Below, one piece after another: positions 28,490 through 37,258 of a DNA stretch of 64,000 bases (positions are counted from its first letter, which is position 1; every line of letters begins with the position of its first letter). Under the pieces are notes generated by a model. It saw nothing but the letters and a program-made list of their open reading frames with translations. It was not told where the DNA came from and ran no database searches. This DNA comes from Sinorhizobium fredii NGR234 (GTDB lineage Bacteria > Pseudomonadota > Alphaproteobacteria > Rhizobiales > Rhizobiaceae), in the NCBI RefSeq assembly GCF_000018545.1, contig NC_000914.2:1-64000 (forward strand), read 5' to 3'. Position numbers and translations under genes: made by a program.

Positions 28490-28948
28490 TTGGCACCCGG
28501 AATGGGCGAGCAACTGCAGTCATCCTTCGTTTTTGAGCAGGAGCGTGATCGTGTCGCTCAGCTCACGTCTCGAATCGTTCGCAATCGTCTTTTCCGTCGC
28601 CTTGTCCTCAAAGCATACGACAAGCGATGCGCGATCACCGGACTAAAGCTGATTAACGGCGGCGGTCGTGCTGAAGTCGATGCTGCGCATATTCGCTTGG
28701 TCTAAGCCAACGGTCCCGACATCCTGAGCAATGGCATTGCGCTTTCCGGGACCGCCCACTGGATGTTCGATCGGGGTTTGATCCAGCCTTTCCGACGAGC
28801 TAAACATCCTTGTTTCGCGGCAGGGGAACGACCCGGAGAGCATCCAGTCATCAACCGAACGGGACGCGCGATCGTTCCGCAGCGACTATTCGAAAGGCCA
28901 CATCCGCACTTCCTCCGCTGGCACCGGGAAAACTGCTTTAAGCATTGA
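28490..28948 (+). pseudogene. HNH endonuclease fragment with in-frame stop
   Basis: One reading frame encodes FRRLVLKAYDKRCAITGLKL, NGGGRAEVDAAHI, then a TAA stop at 28703-28705, and continues in the same frame as GPDILSNGIALSGTAHWMFD, RGLIQPF and PHPHFLRWHRENCF. These are consecutive pieces of the C-terminal HNH_2 endonuclease domain seen in plasmid- and defence-borne proteins of about 290 residues. The N-terminal half is missing and the stop interrupts the active site region, so it is dead. Confidence 0.8.
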
Positions 28949-29310
28949 GTGCGGGGTAAATCCAGAAACGCGCAGCATGGCGTCCGCGGTTCGATTCCAA
29001 TTGTGTAGTCTCGGCTTTGGCCAAGGCCGGCACACCGCGCGAGCGGAGTTCCGGCGGCCCGGACTCACGCAGTGACGAAAAATATACCCGTCGCGCGATC
29101 AACGCCTCGCAGTGAGGGCTGCTCGGTCTGAGGCTCAGTGACCAACTGCCCCAGCTCGTCACCTCGGTTGACGCCCGTAAGGCCTACCCTAGCGGGCTAA
29201 GCCATCTGGCCGAATATACGCGCAGTTGCAGTTTGTATAATCCTGTACCGGACAACGCAAAGACTTGTCACCCCGACCTTTGCGCGCCGCTCGGTACCAG
29301 GAGAAACCGA
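28949..29310. other. Intergenic region without a supportable gene
   Basis: About 360 bases lie between the HNH remnant and the excalibur gene. I find no protein or RNA gene. A stretch near 29000, GGTTCGATTCC, resembles a tRNA T-arm but does not fold as one. Confidence 0.45.
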
Positions 29311-29541
29311 ATGAAAGAGTGTTTGCTTACCACGGCCGTCGCCCTCTTCGCGATCCTTGTTGGCAATCTGCCGGCAATGGCTCAGACGAACGATGACGGT
29401 AATTCCACGCCCGAAGGTGGCGAGGTCTACTTTCAAAACTGCGCCGCGGCACGCGCTGCTGGTGCAGCGCCTATTTACGCTGGCGAGCCCGGCTACCGTC
29501 GCAAGCTCGACAGGGATGGCGACGGAGTGGCCTGCGAATGA
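29311..29541 (+). CDS. Small secreted excalibur-domain protein
   Basis: The protein of 76 residues has a signal peptide (MKECLLTTAVALFAILVGNL ... AMAQ) and a mature part of about 50 residues. The C-terminus has the excalibur calcium-binding pattern: YFQNCAAARAAGAAPIYAGE, then DRDGDGVACE. Excalibur domains bind calcium outside the cytoplasm and are often linked to extracellular nucleases. The ATG at 29311 is chosen because AGGAGAAA sits just upstream and the signal peptide starts there. It stands alone. Confidence 0.85.
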   Translation: MKECLLTTAVALFAILVGNLPAMAQTNDDGNSTPEGGEVYFQNCAAARAAGAAPIYAGEPGYRRKLDRDGDGVACE

Positions 29542-29683
29542 GAAAATCGCCTATGAACGACTCTCCCTGCATACTTAAGCTCAGTAGGCGTGGTCCTGCT
29601 CGCTATGGTCCGAAGAATGCGGAGTCGGCCAAGCTTACTCCTTGCCAATGAAAAGTGTCTGTTTGCGCTCTGGGGGGCAAGAA

Positions 29684-30180
29684 ATGAAGGTGGTCCATGC
29701 AGGCGGTTTAGGTATGCTCATGTTGATGGCTACGGCTGGCACACATGCATGGGCGGATTGGCAGTATACCAGATGGGGCATGACGCCAAAGGAAGTCGTC
29801 AAAATGCGCCTGATGACGCCTCAATCACCAAGCCAAAAAAACCGGAACGGTTAAAAGGGGACAGGCGGCTGCAGCACTTGCTTGACGGGAAGTACTCTGC
29901 CGGCCAATTCAAATTCAAGGCCGCATTCGTTTTTGGCCGAAACTCGGGTCTTGCGCTCGTGAGATTGAAATTGTTGTCCGGACAAGATTGCCCCTCGCTG
30001 ACGGGCAAACTTTCAAACACCTATGGCCCGCCAAAGAGTTCAAGAACGCCAGTGACATCAATTGATAAGTGGTGGGATAGCGCCAATCAGAATGTCGTCA
30101 TTTTTTTGCAAATCGGCGATGACTACTGCATTATTGACTATTCGCCCCAGAAACAACCTGGCGCATCTGGTGGGCTTTAG
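29684..30180 (+). pseudogene. Small secreted protein of unknown function, frameshifted
   Basis: One frame starts at 29684 with a signal peptide (KVVHAGGLGMLMLMATAGTH ... AWA) and DWQYTRWGMTPKEVV; another frame, ending at 30180, continues with APDDASITKPKKPERLKGDR, FKFKAAFVFGRNSGLALVRL and GDDYCIIDYSP. Read together they give a single secreted protein of about 165 residues, so one frameshift near 29805 is likely. I do not recognise a named family. A sequencing error would look the same. Confidence 0.6.
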
Positions 30181-30246
30181 GGACTATTTAAGTAAGTCAC
30201 CGGTTTCTGGGGCACTATTGTATGGAGATCAGCCCCGCTAGCGCTG

Positions 30247-31062
30247 TTACTTCCACGTTTCTGCCCATGCTCTCAATTCCTGTTTTGCTTTCTCGGGCCA
30301 CTGCTTCACAGGTGGGTGAACAATGATTTTCTTTTGGTGCGGCTTCCAAGCGGCATAGGCGCGACGATCCTTGGCAGACAGGAAGAGCAACGCTTCCTGT
30401 TCTCTGCACATGTGGGGCGTGCACGTTCTACCAATATAGTCGTCGCTCTTAAATTCGCCGCTGCCCGTTCCGGTGATGATTGCCTGAAAGGCTTCGAAAT
30501 CAGCTCCGAGCAGCGACTTGATTGTTGCCGCGATATCCGCGTTCTTAAGGGCGTCGGAAGGATGCTCAAACGAGCGTTCCCTGAGCGCCTGCCAACCCGA
30601 TTTGTCGTCGGGGACAAATGCTGCGACGCCTAATTCCTTCATTCCGTCGGCAGGCGTCCAAGCCCATTGCTCTCGGCCCTGTCCCGGAATGTTATTGGTG
30701 GAGAATAGGATTCTCTCGTCGGAGACCTCGTGCCCGATGTAAGCACAGGCTTCGATCGGTCCATCGAAACGGGGCCTGGCACCAGGTGGAAACGAAACGA
30801 CGAAAGGGGTGCCGTCGCAGGCGTTGCCCCCATTCGAGCTGCTGCCGATCAGTGCTGGAACGCCGTCCACAATGAACAGGCCGTCGAAGAGGAGAAGGGC
30901 GTTGCGGTGCAATTCGCGATCATCGACTTTCAAGGTGCGTTCAGGGTACTCGCCCTCAATGCGGATGGTGTGTCCGAACAGGCTTTCTATGTCGATCGCC
31001 TTCGCCGGCCAGCTGTCGGCAATCACAATTGCGCACGCCAAGAATAACAACTCTCTCGCCAA
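30247..31062 (-). CDS. Secreted protein of unknown function, possibly Ivy-like
   Basis: The 271-residue protein begins with a signal peptide, MARELLFLACAIVIADSWPA, followed by KAIDIESLFGHTIRIEGEYP. The last 80 residues contain CTPHMCREQEALLFLSAKDR and YAAWKPHQKKIIV. The pattern C-x-P-H-x-C followed by a FSxDxxxxW-like strand recalls the Ivy lysozyme-inhibitor family, but the match is short and I treat it as a hint. The rest resembles no domain I know. It would be periplasmic. Its promoter side faces the IS region. Confidence 0.6.
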   Translation of the reverse strand: MARELLFLACAIVIADSWPAKAIDIESLFGHTIRIEGEYPERTLKVDDRELHRNALLLFDGLFIVDGVPALIGSSSNGGNACDGTPFVVSFPPGARPRFDGPIEACAYIGHEVSDERILFSTNNIPGQGREQWAWTPADGMKELGVAAFVPDDKSGWQALRERSFEHPSDALKNADIAATIKSLLGADFEAFQAIITGTGSGEFKSDDYIGRTCTPHMCREQEALLFLSAKDRRAYAAWKPHQKKIIVHPPVKQWPEKAKQELRAWAETWK

Positions 31063-31430
31063 GATAACCGCCTCACAATCGATGGTAGTATTGTATTGTA
31101 TCGTTGAAGCTTTGCGAACCCCCCGACGAGCTCGGAGACGACCATTTCAGATTAGGTCGCAGACTACGGGAGTTTTGTCGGCGGGCGGATAATGATTCAA
31201 TTAGGCCTTGGCTTGCCGGCTTTGCGTGACCCGCCGTCGCTTCCACCTGACTGATTTCGAGTGGGCGATTACGAAAGCCGGCCGTGGATGCCTTTACGAC
31301 CGGCACTTGAGAGCCGCGACCGGAAACGGTGAATGATGGGTGTGGATCGGGGGGAGCCGCACACGAAAAGGCTCCGGCTCAGGCGTAGTGGGGGATGTTC
31401 GCCTTCTGTGCTACACTCAAATCACTCAAA
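31063..31430. other. Intergenic region without a supportable gene
   Basis: About 370 bases lie between the secreted-protein gene and the first ISNCY-type element. One minus-strand frame of 77 codons (31073-31306) contains ASTAGFRNRPLEISQVEATA, which has the feel of decayed IS-border coding DNA, but I cannot assign it. Confidence 0.4.
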
Positions 31431-33075
31431 AAATGTGGCGGCCAGGTTGAACTGTCCGCTGTGGCGCAAAGTAGAAATATCACTTTGAGCTGCGGCCCGG
31501 CGCGACGACCAGCCCCGATCTGACCGGCTGGTCCGGGTTGCAAGGTGAGATCGGGGCGGGTGAGGGGCACCTATCGGCTTTAGCCTTGACAGCCAGATCA
31601 ATGGATCATTCCGCGGCATCAAGATTGGAGAGCGCCTGCCGCCGCCGGGCGATGACCACGGGATCGTTCATGAAATCCGTCCGCTTGCCCGGCTTGCGAC
31701 CGCGCGGCGTGTAGCCGTTCTTCTCGCTGTTGGTCCTGACCTTCGGCGCCGGCCGCTCGTCCTGGCGCTCCTTGATGTAGGCCAGCACATCGGAAAGCCG
31801 CTTGTTCTCGATGATCGCCGCATGCGTCACCCGCTGGTCCTTGTCGAACACCCGGTAGGGCAGGGAATGCCCCTTCCAGCGCACATCGAGCCGGCCGTCG
31901 GCATAGGCATGGGTCTCGACATAGCGACCGACCAGTCCGCGCGTCACTTCGTTCTCCTCGAGCATGATCCGCTGGCGCTCGAACGAAAACGTCAGCTGCG
32001 CACCGACATAACGCTGCTCACGTTTGCACAGGACGTCGCGCAGCCGATCCGGGGCAAGGTTCAGCGGCCGATGCAGATCATCAGACCGGGCAGGGGTAAT
32101 GGCGAATTGCCGGTTATAGCGCTCCATGAACCGAGGCAGGAAAGCGTTGCCGTCGTCCATGCCGCAGATGCCCTCCAGGCGCAGATCCTTGATCAACCGG
32201 TCCTGTAGCGTCCGGTTCATCCGCTCGACTCGGCCCTTGGCTTGGCTCGAGTTTGCGCAAAGAATCTCGATGTTTAACTCGCAAAGTGCACGCCCGAACT
32301 GGGTCATGCCCTGGCCGCCCTTGGCGTCCTTCTTCGCCACCCGGAACACCGAATGCTTGTCGGAATAGAAGGCGACCGGAGCACCATGCGCCTTCAGATA
32401 GAGCTCCAGCGCCTCGAAATACGTAAACGCGCTTTCCGATCGTACGAAGCGCAACTGCATCAGCTTGCCGGTCGCGTCATCGATGAACACCAGCAATGAA
32501 CAGGGGTCACCGCGATCCTCGAACCAGCGATGCTCGGAACCGTCGATCTGCACCAGTTCGCCATAGGCCTCGCGCCGCAACCGCGGCTGATGAAACGTCC
32601 GCCGCTGCTTGCGCGACAGCCACAGACCGGCGTCCGCCATCCATTGGCGCAAGGTCTCGCGCGACACCGTCAGGCCATCAAGCTCCGCTAGCTTCTCAGC
32701 CGCCAGCGTCGGACCGAAATCCGCATAGCGCTCGCGCACGATCGCCATGGCATAATCGCGCACGCCGTCGCAAATCCGATTGTTCGATGGGCGACCGATC
32801 GCCTTGTGGCGGATCGACGCCGCACCGCCAGCGCTGATCCGATCCAGCAGCCGACGCACCTGGCGCGTGCTTAAGCCCAGGACATGCGCCGCCGACACCA
32901 TCGTCATGCGGCCGTCGATCACCTTCGACAAAACCTCAATCCGCTGCAGGTCGCGCTCGCTCATCGCAATCAATCCCATCCGCAATCTCCCACGCCATCA
33001 AAACGCGGGGAGAGTGACATTCTTACTTTGCAGGAACAGGACACTTTAACTTTGCGGCTACAAAAAATGTCACAG
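31430..33075 (-). mobile_element. ISNCY-type insertion sequence, copy 1
   Basis: An element of about 1.65 kb surrounds one intact transposase gene. Both ends carry related inward sequences (GCAAAGTARGAATRTCAC-like, preceded by a GTCC motif and a run AAAAAATGT at the outside), so the ends are placed near 31430 and 33075. Exact borders and target duplication were not determined. Confidence 0.75.
31606..32985 (-). CDS. ISNCY-family DDE transposase
   Basis: The 459-residue transposase has an N-terminal helix-turn-helix (VSAAHVLGLSTRQVRRLLDR), a second DNA-binding segment with SRETLRQWMADAGLW, and an integrase core: ELVQIDGSEHRWF (first Asp), VAFYSDKHSVFR (second Asp) and KGRVERMNRTLQ (Glu). Nothing suggests a lesion. 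A related, interrupted transposase lies at 33273-38020 in the same orientation, about 60% similar by eye in the core motifs. Confidence 0.92.
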   Translation of the reverse strand: MRMGLIAMSERDLQRIEVLSKVIDGRMTMVSAAHVLGLSTRQVRRLLDRISAGGAASIRHKAIGRPSNNRICDGVRDYAMAIVRERYADFGPTLAAEKLAELDGLTVSRETLRQWMADAGLWLSRKQRRTFHQPRLRREAYGELVQIDGSEHRWFEDRGDPCSLLVFIDDATGKLMQLRFVRSESAFTYFEALELYLKAHGAPVAFYSDKHSVFRVAKKDAKGGQGMTQFGRALCELNIEILCANSSQAKGRVERMNRTLQDRLIKDLRLEGICGMDDGNAFLPRFMERYNRQFAITPARSDDLHRPLNLAPDRLRDVLCKREQRYVGAQLTFSFERQRIMLEENEVTRGLVGRYVETHAYADGRLDVRWKGHSLPYRVFDKDQRVTHAAIIENKRLSDVLAYIKERQDERPAPKVRTNSEKNGYTPRGRKPGKRTDFMNDPVVIARRRQALSNLDAAE

Positions 33076-33988
33076 CTATTTAAAGATGAGACAAAGTAAT
33101 CAACTTAGAAACGCGACATCATCCTATTCCTTAGTACTGCGTTTGCAAGTTGATATATTTACAAAGTACGCAGACGCGAGCCGCCGGCCGGGTGGAGCTG
33201 GTCAGGGTTGCGCAGGCCGGTCGGCGGCGGATGGCTCCAGCCGCAAGATAAACTTCAGCTTTGACACCCCGATCACTCCGCCGCTTTCAGCTGCGCAAGG
33301 GCTTGCTGCCGCTTGGCGATGACCACCGGATCCTTGGTAAAATCCGTCTTCCGGCCAGGCTTGGTGCCGCGCTTTTGATAGCCATTGCTCTGGCTGCCGT
33401 CGCGAATGCCGAACATATGGTCCGTCTGGCCGGTGCGGCGCGGCCCGCCCTTGCTGCGCTGTTGCTCTCGTCCGGCCTGCATCTCGGCGACCAGCGCCAG
33501 CATGTCATCAAGGCGCTTGTTCTCAACCACCTCGCAGCGGTGCACCGAGCGCAGCGTGTCGAAGGTCCTGTAGGGCAGGGACGTCCCCTCATGGGTGACC
33601 TCGAGGCGACCGTCGGGATAGTCGCAGACAATGACCTTCTTGCCGGCGAGCGCCGTGGCGAGGTCGGTCGGATCGAGGATGAACATCACCTTGTCATAGC
33701 GCAGCGTCAGCGACTGCGACAGCTTGCGGATCTCCTTGCGGCACATGGCGCCATCGAGGTTCTCATGCGCGGCAAACGGCCGATGCATGTCCTTCGGATT
33801 GCGCGGCGCCTTGCCAAACCGACGATTGAAGTCGGCCATGAATTCCGGCGCATAGGCATTGGCCGCCGCGATCGTGTCGATGCCGCGCAGCCGCAGTTCC
33901 TTGACAAGCCGATCCTGCAGCGTCTGGTTGGCGCGCTCGACGCGCCCCTTCTTTCAAGTCCAGGACTGCAGTTCGTACTGACACTCAA

Positions 33989-34258
33989 GTGCGTATAGAG
34001 TTCGAGGTCACGCACCCGTTCCATCCGTGGCGCGGCCAGCGCTTCGTGTTGTCGACACGCAAGCAGAACTGGGGCGAGGATCGCGTCATGTTCTACGACG
34101 CGGATGGGCGGCTTCGCTCGCTGCTTGCGTCATGGACGGACGTCGCTGCACCCGATGTTTTCATTCAGATCGCGGCCGGTAGGTCGTTCGTGCGTCCAGA
34201 TGATCTGGCAACCCTAGCCGCATTGATCGAGCAAATCGAGCGCAGCCATGGCGGCTGA
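33989..34258 (+). CDS. Small DUF5372-type protein
   Basis: The protein has 89 residues, starting at a GTG. It contains FEVTHPFHPWRGQRFVLSTR and EDRVMFYDADGRLRSLLASW, which I recall as a small conserved protein that accompanies serine-recombinase elements. Function is unknown. It is the first gene of the inserted element and lies within 40 bases of its border. There are 190 bases, with a good promoter, between it and the next gene. Confidence 0.7.
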   Translation: MRIEFEVTHPFHPWRGQRFVLSTRKQNWGEDRVMFYDADGRLRSLLASWTDVAAPDVFIQIAAGRSFVRPDDLATLAALIEQIERSHGG

Positions 34259-34390
34259 ATGCGTGTCAGGCAATTTATGCCGATTATGTAAATCTAATTA
34301 TGCCGAATCATACGGGCGCTCACAGCGATAATTGCCTCTACATTGTAGTTATATGCAGCATAAACAGCCATATCGCCCGGCGTCGTTAGG

Positions 34391-34419
34391 TTGACACGTT
34401 CTCTATCGAGGCGTAATTT
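34391..34419 (+). promoter_or_regulatory. Sigma-70-type promoter of the recombinase gene set
   Basis: TTGACA (34391-34396) and TAATTT (34414-34419) are separated by exactly 17 bases. The start of transcription would be near 34426, about 23 bases before the helix-turn-helix gene, with AGGAAGAGG as ribosome binding site. Upstream, near 34276-34310, the phrase TTATGCCGA is repeated in an A/T-rich setting and might bind a regulator. Confidence 0.7.
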
Positions 34420-34448
34420 GATTTACACCACTAGGAAGAGGTTATGCC

Positions 34449-34898
34449 ATGCCCAACGAGACCAAACGTGAGCGACTGCGCGAGCTCGGAGCACTCAATG
34501 CGCGGCCCGAAGCCGTCCGTGCACCCTGGTTTCGTGAGTCCACCTTCTTCGATCCTCTCGATCTCGTGCAGGTGAAGTACGAGATGCTGCGTCACGTCCA
34601 GGAGGATGGCGTCAACAAGGCCGATGCCGCCGCGCTTTTCGGTCTGTCGCGGCCAACCTACTATCAGGCCGAGGCCGCGTTCGAACGCGACGGCATTGCC
34701 GGCCTGCTGCCGCGCACCCGAGGGCCAAAGTCGGCCCACAAACTCACCGACGAGGTCATGCAGCTCATCGAGCAGAACCAGCATGCGGGCGCCCCGCTGC
34801 AGGCGCGCTCCCTGGCAGAACTGCTGCATTCGACGCTCGGCATCAGTGTCCATCCCCGCAGCATCGAACGCGCGATCGCCCGTAAAAAAAAACGGTGA
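34449..34898 (+). CDS. Helix-turn-helix protein of the recombinase element
   Basis: The protein of 149 residues contains a clear helix-turn-helix, NKADAAALFGLSRPTYYQAE, followed by GIAGLLPRTRGPKSAHKLTD and a second DNA-binding-like region, LAELLHSTLGISVHPRSIER. The layout is that of the N-terminal part of many transposases and of small recombination helpers. It ends in a run of nine A residues (34884-34892) followed closely by its TGA, just where the next open frame continues. It lies second in the element, behind the promoter at 34391. Confidence 0.82.
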   Translation: MPNETKRERLRELGALNARPEAVRAPWFRESTFFDPLDLVQVKYEMLRHVQEDGVNKADAAALFGLSRPTYYQAEAAFERDGIAGLLPRTRGPKSAHKLTDEVMQLIEQNQHAGAPLQARSLAELLHSTLGISVHPRSIERAIARKKKR

Positions 34899-34917
34899 GC
34901 CCCATGCACGCACCCCG

Positions 34918-35184
34918 GTGCTACCGCGCAGCTGCAAGGATTTCTACGAGACGCTGCGCACCGCCGTCCTTTGCGGTCAGGCCTGCGCCAAGGACATGGG
35001 CGCCATCGTTTTCCACGGCCTTTGGCAAGGGCTGGCGGTGCTGATCGCGCAGCCTCCCCCGCCGACGCATCGGCGGCTGGAATCACGGCCTACGGCTTCG
35101 GTCGCAGTGCACGATCGCCAGCTCGTGCACATGCTCGCCAACATGGTGCTGGCAGCAGAGACCCGAGGGAACCATGTCTACTGA
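34918..35184 (+). CDS. Small protein of the recombinase element
   Basis: The protein of about 88 residues with a possible GTG start contains CKDFYETLRTAVLCGQACAK, FHGLWQGLAVLIAQ and HDRQLVHMLANMVLAAETRG. The composition is protein-like and it overlaps the start of the recombinase by 11 bases, so coupling is likely. I do not know its function. No ribosome binding site is obvious at the GTG. The same frame is open back to 34606 through the A9 run, so it may instead be made as an extension of the helix-turn-helix protein by slippage. Confidence 0.6.
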   Translation: MLPRSCKDFYETLRTAVLCGQACAKDMGAIVFHGLWQGLAVLIAQPPPPTHRRLESRPTASVAVHDRQLVHMLANMVLAAETRGNHVY

Positions 35185-37258
35185 CATCGCCATAAAGGTT
35201 GACGCCGACCATCTGCGGCGTGATGCATTCCTCTACGTGCGTCAGTCCTCGCTTCGTCAGGTGTTCGAGAACACCGAGAGCACCAAGCGGCAATACGCCC
35301 TGCGCGATCGCGCCGTGGCGCTGGGCTGGCCGATCGAACGTGTCCACGTCATCGATAGCGACCTCGGCCTCTCCGGCGCGCAGTCGCAGGACCGCGACGG
35401 CTTCCAGCACCTGGTGAGCGAAGTGGCGATGGGACATGCAGGGATCGTGCTGGGGCTGGAAGTGTCGCGCCTGGCACGCAACAATGCCGACTGGCACCGT
35501 CTCCTTGAGCTGGCCGCCTTGTCGCGCACGCTCATCATGGACGAGGACGGCGTCTATGATCCGGCCTATTTCAACGACCGCATGCTGCTCGGCCTGAAGG
35601 GCACGATGAGCGAGGCCGAACTGCACATCCTGAAGTCGCGGCTGCAAGGCGGCATTCTCAACAAGGCGCGCCGCGGCGAACTCGAGATGCCGCTGCCGAT
35701 CGGGTTGGTCTACACCCCTGACGCGCGGGTCGTGCTCGATCCCGACCGACAGATCCAGGACACGGTGCGGCTCCTGTTCGATACTTTCCGCCAGACCGGC
35801 TCGGCCTGCGCCGTCGTGCGCCGCCTGCGGGGCGAGAAGATCCTCTTTCCGCGGCGTATCCGTCGCGGCATCGGCAAGGGCGACGTCCTGTGGAACGAGA
35901 TCGACCATTCCCGCGTGCTCCAGATCTTGCACAACCCGCGCTATGCCGGCGCCTTCGCCTATGGACGCACGCGCACCGCCTACAATGCCAAGCTGAAGCC
36001 CGTGCAACTGCGCGTGGCGAGATCCGACTGGCAGGTACTGATTCCCGACGCCCACGACGGCTACATTTCCTGGGCCGAATACGAACGCAATCAGGCAGCC
36101 CTGGAACAGAACGCCACCGGTTTTTCACCCGGCCTGCGTGGACGCATGCCCCGCCAGGGCAGCGGCCTGTTGCAGGGACGGCTGCTGTGCGGCCGCTGCG
36201 GTGCACGCATGCGGGTCCATTACGAGCCGTTCGAGGGGCGGCTGCGCCCATATTACGTCTGCAACGAAGCCGTCGTGCGACACGCCGGCAAACACTGCCA
36301 ATGGGTGCGCGGTGCTCCGGTCGACGAGGCGGTGAGCGCGCTACTGCTGGAGGTAATGGCGCCGGCAGCGATCGATGTCGCGCTTGCCGTGCAGCAGGAG
36401 ATCACCCAGCGCGTGGAGCAGGCCGCGGCGCTGCGCGGCACGCAGCTGCAACGCGCCCGCTATGAGGCTGAACTGGCCCGCCGGCGCTACCTGAAGGTCG
36501 ATCCGGACAACCGCCTGGTCGCCGACGCGCTGGAAGCCGACTGGAACGCACGGCTGCGCGACCTCGACGCACTCCAGCGCGAGCACGAGCGCCAGAACGA
36601 GGCCGACCACTCGCTGCTGGACGAGCCAGCGCAGCAGCGCATCAGGGCGCTGACCGCCGATTTCCCGCGCATCTGGAACGACGAGCGCACCGGTGCCGTC
36701 GAACGCAAGCGCATGCTCGGCCTTCTCATCGAAGACGTGACGCTGCTCGTCGACGATGAGGTCAACATCAACATCCGTTGGCGCGGCGGGCGCACGCAGA
36801 GCCTGTCGGTGGCCAGACCTCGGCCTATGTCGGTGATACGCAAGACGCCGGCACAGGTCGTGGCGTTGATCAACGAGCTGCTGGAGGCCACCAACGACCG
36901 GCAGATCGCCGCTCGTCTCAACGAACTCGGGCATCGCAACTGGCGCGGCGAACCCTTCACGCCGAAGAAGGTCATGCTCGTGCGCCGCACCTATGGTTTG
37001 AAGAGCCGGTACGAACGGCTGCGCGAGGGCGGCATGCTCACCGGCGAGGAAGTAGCCCAGCAGCTCGGCGTATGCGAATCGACCGTTCACCAACTCGGGC
37101 GCAAAGGCACTCTCAAGCGTCATCGATACGCCAGCAACCATCGATACTTGTACGAACCGCCGGGCAACGTCAGACTCGAAAAAGGCGCCGGCAGTCGATA
37201 TGGTGGCCGTCAACCCAGATTAATTGTCGCTCAACCACTCCAACAAGGTGCATCGTGA
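35174..37258 (+). CDS. Large serine recombinase
   Basis: The 694-residue recombinase would move the element. The N-terminal catalytic domain (about 15-165) has FLYVRQSSLRQVFEN with the Ser nucleophile and GLEVSRLARNNADW. The recombinase domain follows (about 190-300), then a zinc ribbon with LLCGRCGARMRVHYEP and YYVCNEAVVRH, and a charged coiled coil near 425-480. The C-terminus adds a helix-turn-helix, LTGEEVAQQLGVCESTVHQL. It is complete, and its stop lies eight bases from the element border. Confidence 0.93.
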   Translation: MSTDIAIKVDADHLRRDAFLYVRQSSLRQVFENTESTKRQYALRDRAVALGWPIERVHVIDSDLGLSGAQSQDRDGFQHLVSEVAMGHAGIVLGLEVSRLARNNADWHRLLELAALSRTLIMDEDGVYDPAYFNDRMLLGLKGTMSEAELHILKSRLQGGILNKARRGELEMPLPIGLVYTPDARVVLDPDRQIQDTVRLLFDTFRQTGSACAVVRRLRGEKILFPRRIRRGIGKGDVLWNEIDHSRVLQILHNPRYAGAFAYGRTRTAYNAKLKPVQLRVARSDWQVLIPDAHDGYISWAEYERNQAALEQNATGFSPGLRGRMPRQGSGLLQGRLLCGRCGARMRVHYEPFEGRLRPYYVCNEAVVRHAGKHCQWVRGAPVDEAVSALLLEVMAPAAIDVALAVQQEITQRVEQAAALRGTQLQRARYEAELARRRYLKVDPDNRLVADALEADWNARLRDLDALQREHERQNEADHSLLDEPAQQRIRALTADFPRIWNDERTGAVERKRMLGLLIEDVTLLVDDEVNINIRWRGGRTQSLSVARPRPMSVIRKTPAQVVALINELLEATNDRQIAARLNELGHRNWRGEPFTPKKVMLVRRTYGLKSRYERLREGGMLTGEEVAQQLGVCESTVHQLGRKGTLKRHRYASNHRYLYEPPGNVRLEKGAGSRYGGRQPRLIVAQPLQQGAS

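Noticed and set aside
28990..29020. tRNA-like T-arm (GGTTCGATTCC)
   Set aside because: The flanking bases do not pair into a T stem, and no anticodon or acceptor stem can be found.
36341..37213. Minus-strand frame of 290 codons inside the recombinase gene
   Set aside because: It is antisense to a clearly real large serine recombinase.
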